From the NCBI RefSeq assembly GCF_029029505.1, contig NZ_JAKJSD010000001.1:310001-374000 (forward strand): a DNA stretch of 64,000 nucleotides. Direction: 5' to 3'. This DNA comes from Ancylomarina sp. DW003 (GTDB taxonomy: Bacteria > Bacteroidota > Bacteroidia > Bacteroidales > Marinifilaceae). The position numbers and the translations under genes were made by a program. The first letter of the stretch is position 1, and each line of letters begins with the position of its first letter. Positions 62,430-64,000 of this stretch are shown piece after piece. Below the pieces are notes generated by a model, which made no database searches, was not told where the DNA came from, and worked only from the letters and a program-made list of their open reading frames with translations.

Positions 62430-63194
62430 ATGACAACTGGAAAAAAAATCTATTTTGCTTCTGATATTCACTTGGGTGCACCAGCTTTAAACAACAATCT
62501 TCAACGCGAAAAGTTGTTTGTAAAATGGCTAAACCAAGTGAAAGAAGATGCCAAGGCCATTTATTTAATGGGTGATATTTTCGATTTCTGGTTCGAATAC
62601 AAGCGAGTTGCGCCTCGGGGATTTACGCGAGTTCTTGGTAAACTTGCTGAAATTTGCGATTCCGGCATTGAAGTTCATTTCTTCACCGGGAATCACGATA
62701 TCTGGGTTTTCGATTATTTGCCACAAGAGTTAGGCATAATTGTTCACCGAAACGAAGTCAAAACAGAAATAGAAGGCAAAAAATTCTTCCTTGCTCATGG
62801 CGATGGACTTGGCCCGTATGACAAAGGGTATAAAATGCTGAAGAAAATTTTCACCAGCAAATTTTTACAATGGTGCTTTGCCCGTCTACATCCGAATTTT
62901 GCAATTGGTATAGCTCACAAATGGTCGTCGCACAGCAGATTGAGCGACGGCAAAGTTGAAGCTGATCAGTTTAGAGGCACCGACAAAGAATGGCTGGTTC
63001 TATTTGCCAACGATGTACTTAAAAATGAAGATTTCGATTATTTTGTTTTTGGGCATCGTCATTGGCCTTGTAATATTGAGCTCGACAAAGGGGCTCGCTA
63101 TATCAACACCGGCGACTGGATTTCTCACTTTACCTATGCTGTATTTGATGGTGAAACGATGGAACTGATGAATTTTGAAAAACCTGAAGCCTAG
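62430..63194 (+). CDS. lpxH: UDP-2,3-diacylglucosamine diphosphatase
   Basis: LpxH hydrolyses UDP-2,3-diacylglucosamine to lipid X in lipid A synthesis. The 254-aa calcineurin-like phosphoesterase has the metal-ligand motifs FASDIHLG, MGDIFDFW, GNHDIW, LAHGDG and FGHRHWP in the usual order. It may share a transcript with the rmuC gene 37 nt downstream. Confidence 0.9.
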   Translation: MTTGKKIYFASDIHLGAPALNNNLQREKLFVKWLNQVKEDAKAIYLMGDIFDFWFEYKRVAPRGFTRVLGKLAEICDSGIEVHFFTGNHDIWVFDYLPQELGIIVHRNEVKTEIEGKKFFLAHGDGLGPYDKGYKMLKKIFTSKFLQWCFARLHPNFAIGIAHKWSSHSRLSDGKVEADQFRGTDKEWLVLFANDVLKNEDFDYFVFGHRHWPCNIELDKGARYINTGDWISHFTYAVFDGETMELMNFEKPEA

Positions 63195-63231
63195 CTTCTA
63201 TCTCAACACTAAAACTTACTAAATTCTCATT

Positions 63232-64000
63232 ATGGAATTTTTATATATCGCAATCGGAATTTTAAAAGGGATGATTATTGCCTGGCTAATTTTAAGGAAA
63301 AAATTAGGTACTGCCGCTGCCGATCATCGTGAAGCACTTTTGAAAAAAGAAAATGCTTTTATTCTTGAAAAAGCTGAACTTGAACAATCAAAATTGAGAT
63401 TTGAAGAGAGAGCAAACAATCTTTTAAGTGAAAAGCAGGAATTCCAAAAAGAGCTTACTGAAGAGAGAGAGAAGAATGAAAAACTGACTCGCTCCGTTTC
63501 TATTTCTGCAACCGAGCGTAAGAATTTAGAAGAAAAGCTAGAATCTCAGAAAAAAGAACTTGAAGAACTTCAAAAACGTTTCACTACTGAGTTTGAGAAT
63601 ATCGCAAACAAAATTCTAAAAGAGAACTCAAAGGAATTTAGCTCTTCGAACCAGAAGAATATGAATGAGATTTTAAGTCCCATAAAGGAGAAATTAATTT
63701 CATTTGAAAAGAAGGTTGAAGAGACCTACGATAAGGAATTACGCGATAAAATCAGCTTGCGCGAAGAGGTAAAAAAGCTTTACGATTTAAACACGAAGAT
63801 CTCTGATGAAGCCAATAATCTAACCAAAGCCCTTAAGGGTGATGTCAAAAAACAAGGAAACTGGGGCGAAGTTGTTCTTGAAAGAATTCTTGAAAGGTCG
63901 GGCTTGACCAAAGGTCAGGAATACGACAGAGAGGTTGCCATGAAGAATGACGACGGACAATCAATTCGTCCTGATGTGATTATTCGCCTACCAGAAGAGA
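63232..64000 (+). CDS. rmuC: DNA recombination protein RmuC, cut by the window end
   Basis: The frame opens at ATG 63232 and runs off the window, with about 256 codons visible. It has an N-terminal membrane helix (EFLYIAIGILKGMIIAWLIL) and a long charged coiled-coil (about residues 35-150). It then enters the RmuC nuclease-like domain with KKQGNWGEVVLERILERSGL and DGQSIRPDVIIRLP. RmuC limits inversions at short inverted repeats. The 3' end is missing only because the window stops. Confidence 0.92.
   Translation, partial: MEFLYIAIGILKGMIIAWLILRKKLGTAAADHREALLKKENAFILEKAELEQSKLRFEERANNLLSEKQEFQKELTEEREKNEKLTRSVSISATERKNLEEKLESQKKELEELQKRFTTEFENIANKILKENSKEFSSSNQKNMNEILSPIKEKLISFEKKVEETYDKELRDKISLREEVKKLYDLNTKISDEANNLTKALKGDVKKQGNWGEVVLERILERSGLTKGQEYDREVAMKNDDGQSIRPDVIIRLPEE

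Noticed and set aside
1-64000. tRNA, rRNA, CRISPR arrays, prophage or transposase genes
   Set aside because: None recognised on reading both strands. Small structured RNAs cannot be excluded without a covariance-model scan.

Overview
The window is about 64 kb of AT-rich chromosome from a member of the Bacteroidota. The evidence is the set of lineage-typical genes: a PorV/PorQ-family barrel, a CarboxypepD_reg-type TonB receptor, a parA-parB-DUF5683-mltD block, a fused CcoNO oxidase, alternative complex III instead of bc1, and repeated TAnnTTTG -7 promoter boxes with few Shine-Dalgarno sequences. A facultatively anaerobic, probably marine, Marinilabiliales/Marinifilaceae-like organism fits best. 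That placement is inference from gene content only.

Layout. 1-17150 is mostly housekeeping: ftsH, rsfS, birA, a His-rich TonB receptor with a small His/Cys protein, pyrE, a Nudix hydrolase, and a long minus-strand run (ppx/gppA-like gene, sigma-54-type response regulator, hydF, SLC12-like permease, coaD, thioredoxin-fold protein). A PorV-like gene and pssA follow. 18430-50616 is a dense respiratory island. It holds alternative complex III (actA-B-C-D-F plus an extended actE), a clade II nitrous oxide reductase operon (nosZ, membrane protein, nosL, nosD, nosF, nosY), an A2-type cytochrome c oxidase with a Sco chaperone, and a lone cytochrome c. It continues with a complete cbb3 oxidase set (ccoNO, Q, P, G, H, S, I and a TauE/SafE-like protein) and an orphan Fe-S/NrfD/cytochrome c module. 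51290-64000 returns to housekeeping: DAHP synthase-chorismate mutase, mltD, parB, parA, rfaE1, a second copy of the SLC12-like permease, a second thioredoxin-fold lipoprotein, lpxH, and rmuC cut by the window end.

How it fits together. There is no bc1 complex here. Menaquinol should be oxidised by alternative complex III and perhaps by the orphan Fe-S/NrfD module, with electrons passed through c-type cytochromes to NosZ (N2O), the caa3-like oxidase or the cbb3 oxidase. The most informative gene is the diheme lipoprotein at 26283-27260. Its N-terminal half looks like ActE and its C-terminal half looks like the cytochrome c that usually sits before nosZ in this phylum. It lies directly between the act genes and nosZ, so it looks like a physical link between alternative complex III and N2O reduction. 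A small repeat cassette carrying a GxxExxY gene, plus a truncated second copy, has landed in the middle of this operon.

No tRNA, rRNA, CRISPR array, prophage or classical insertion sequence was recognised.
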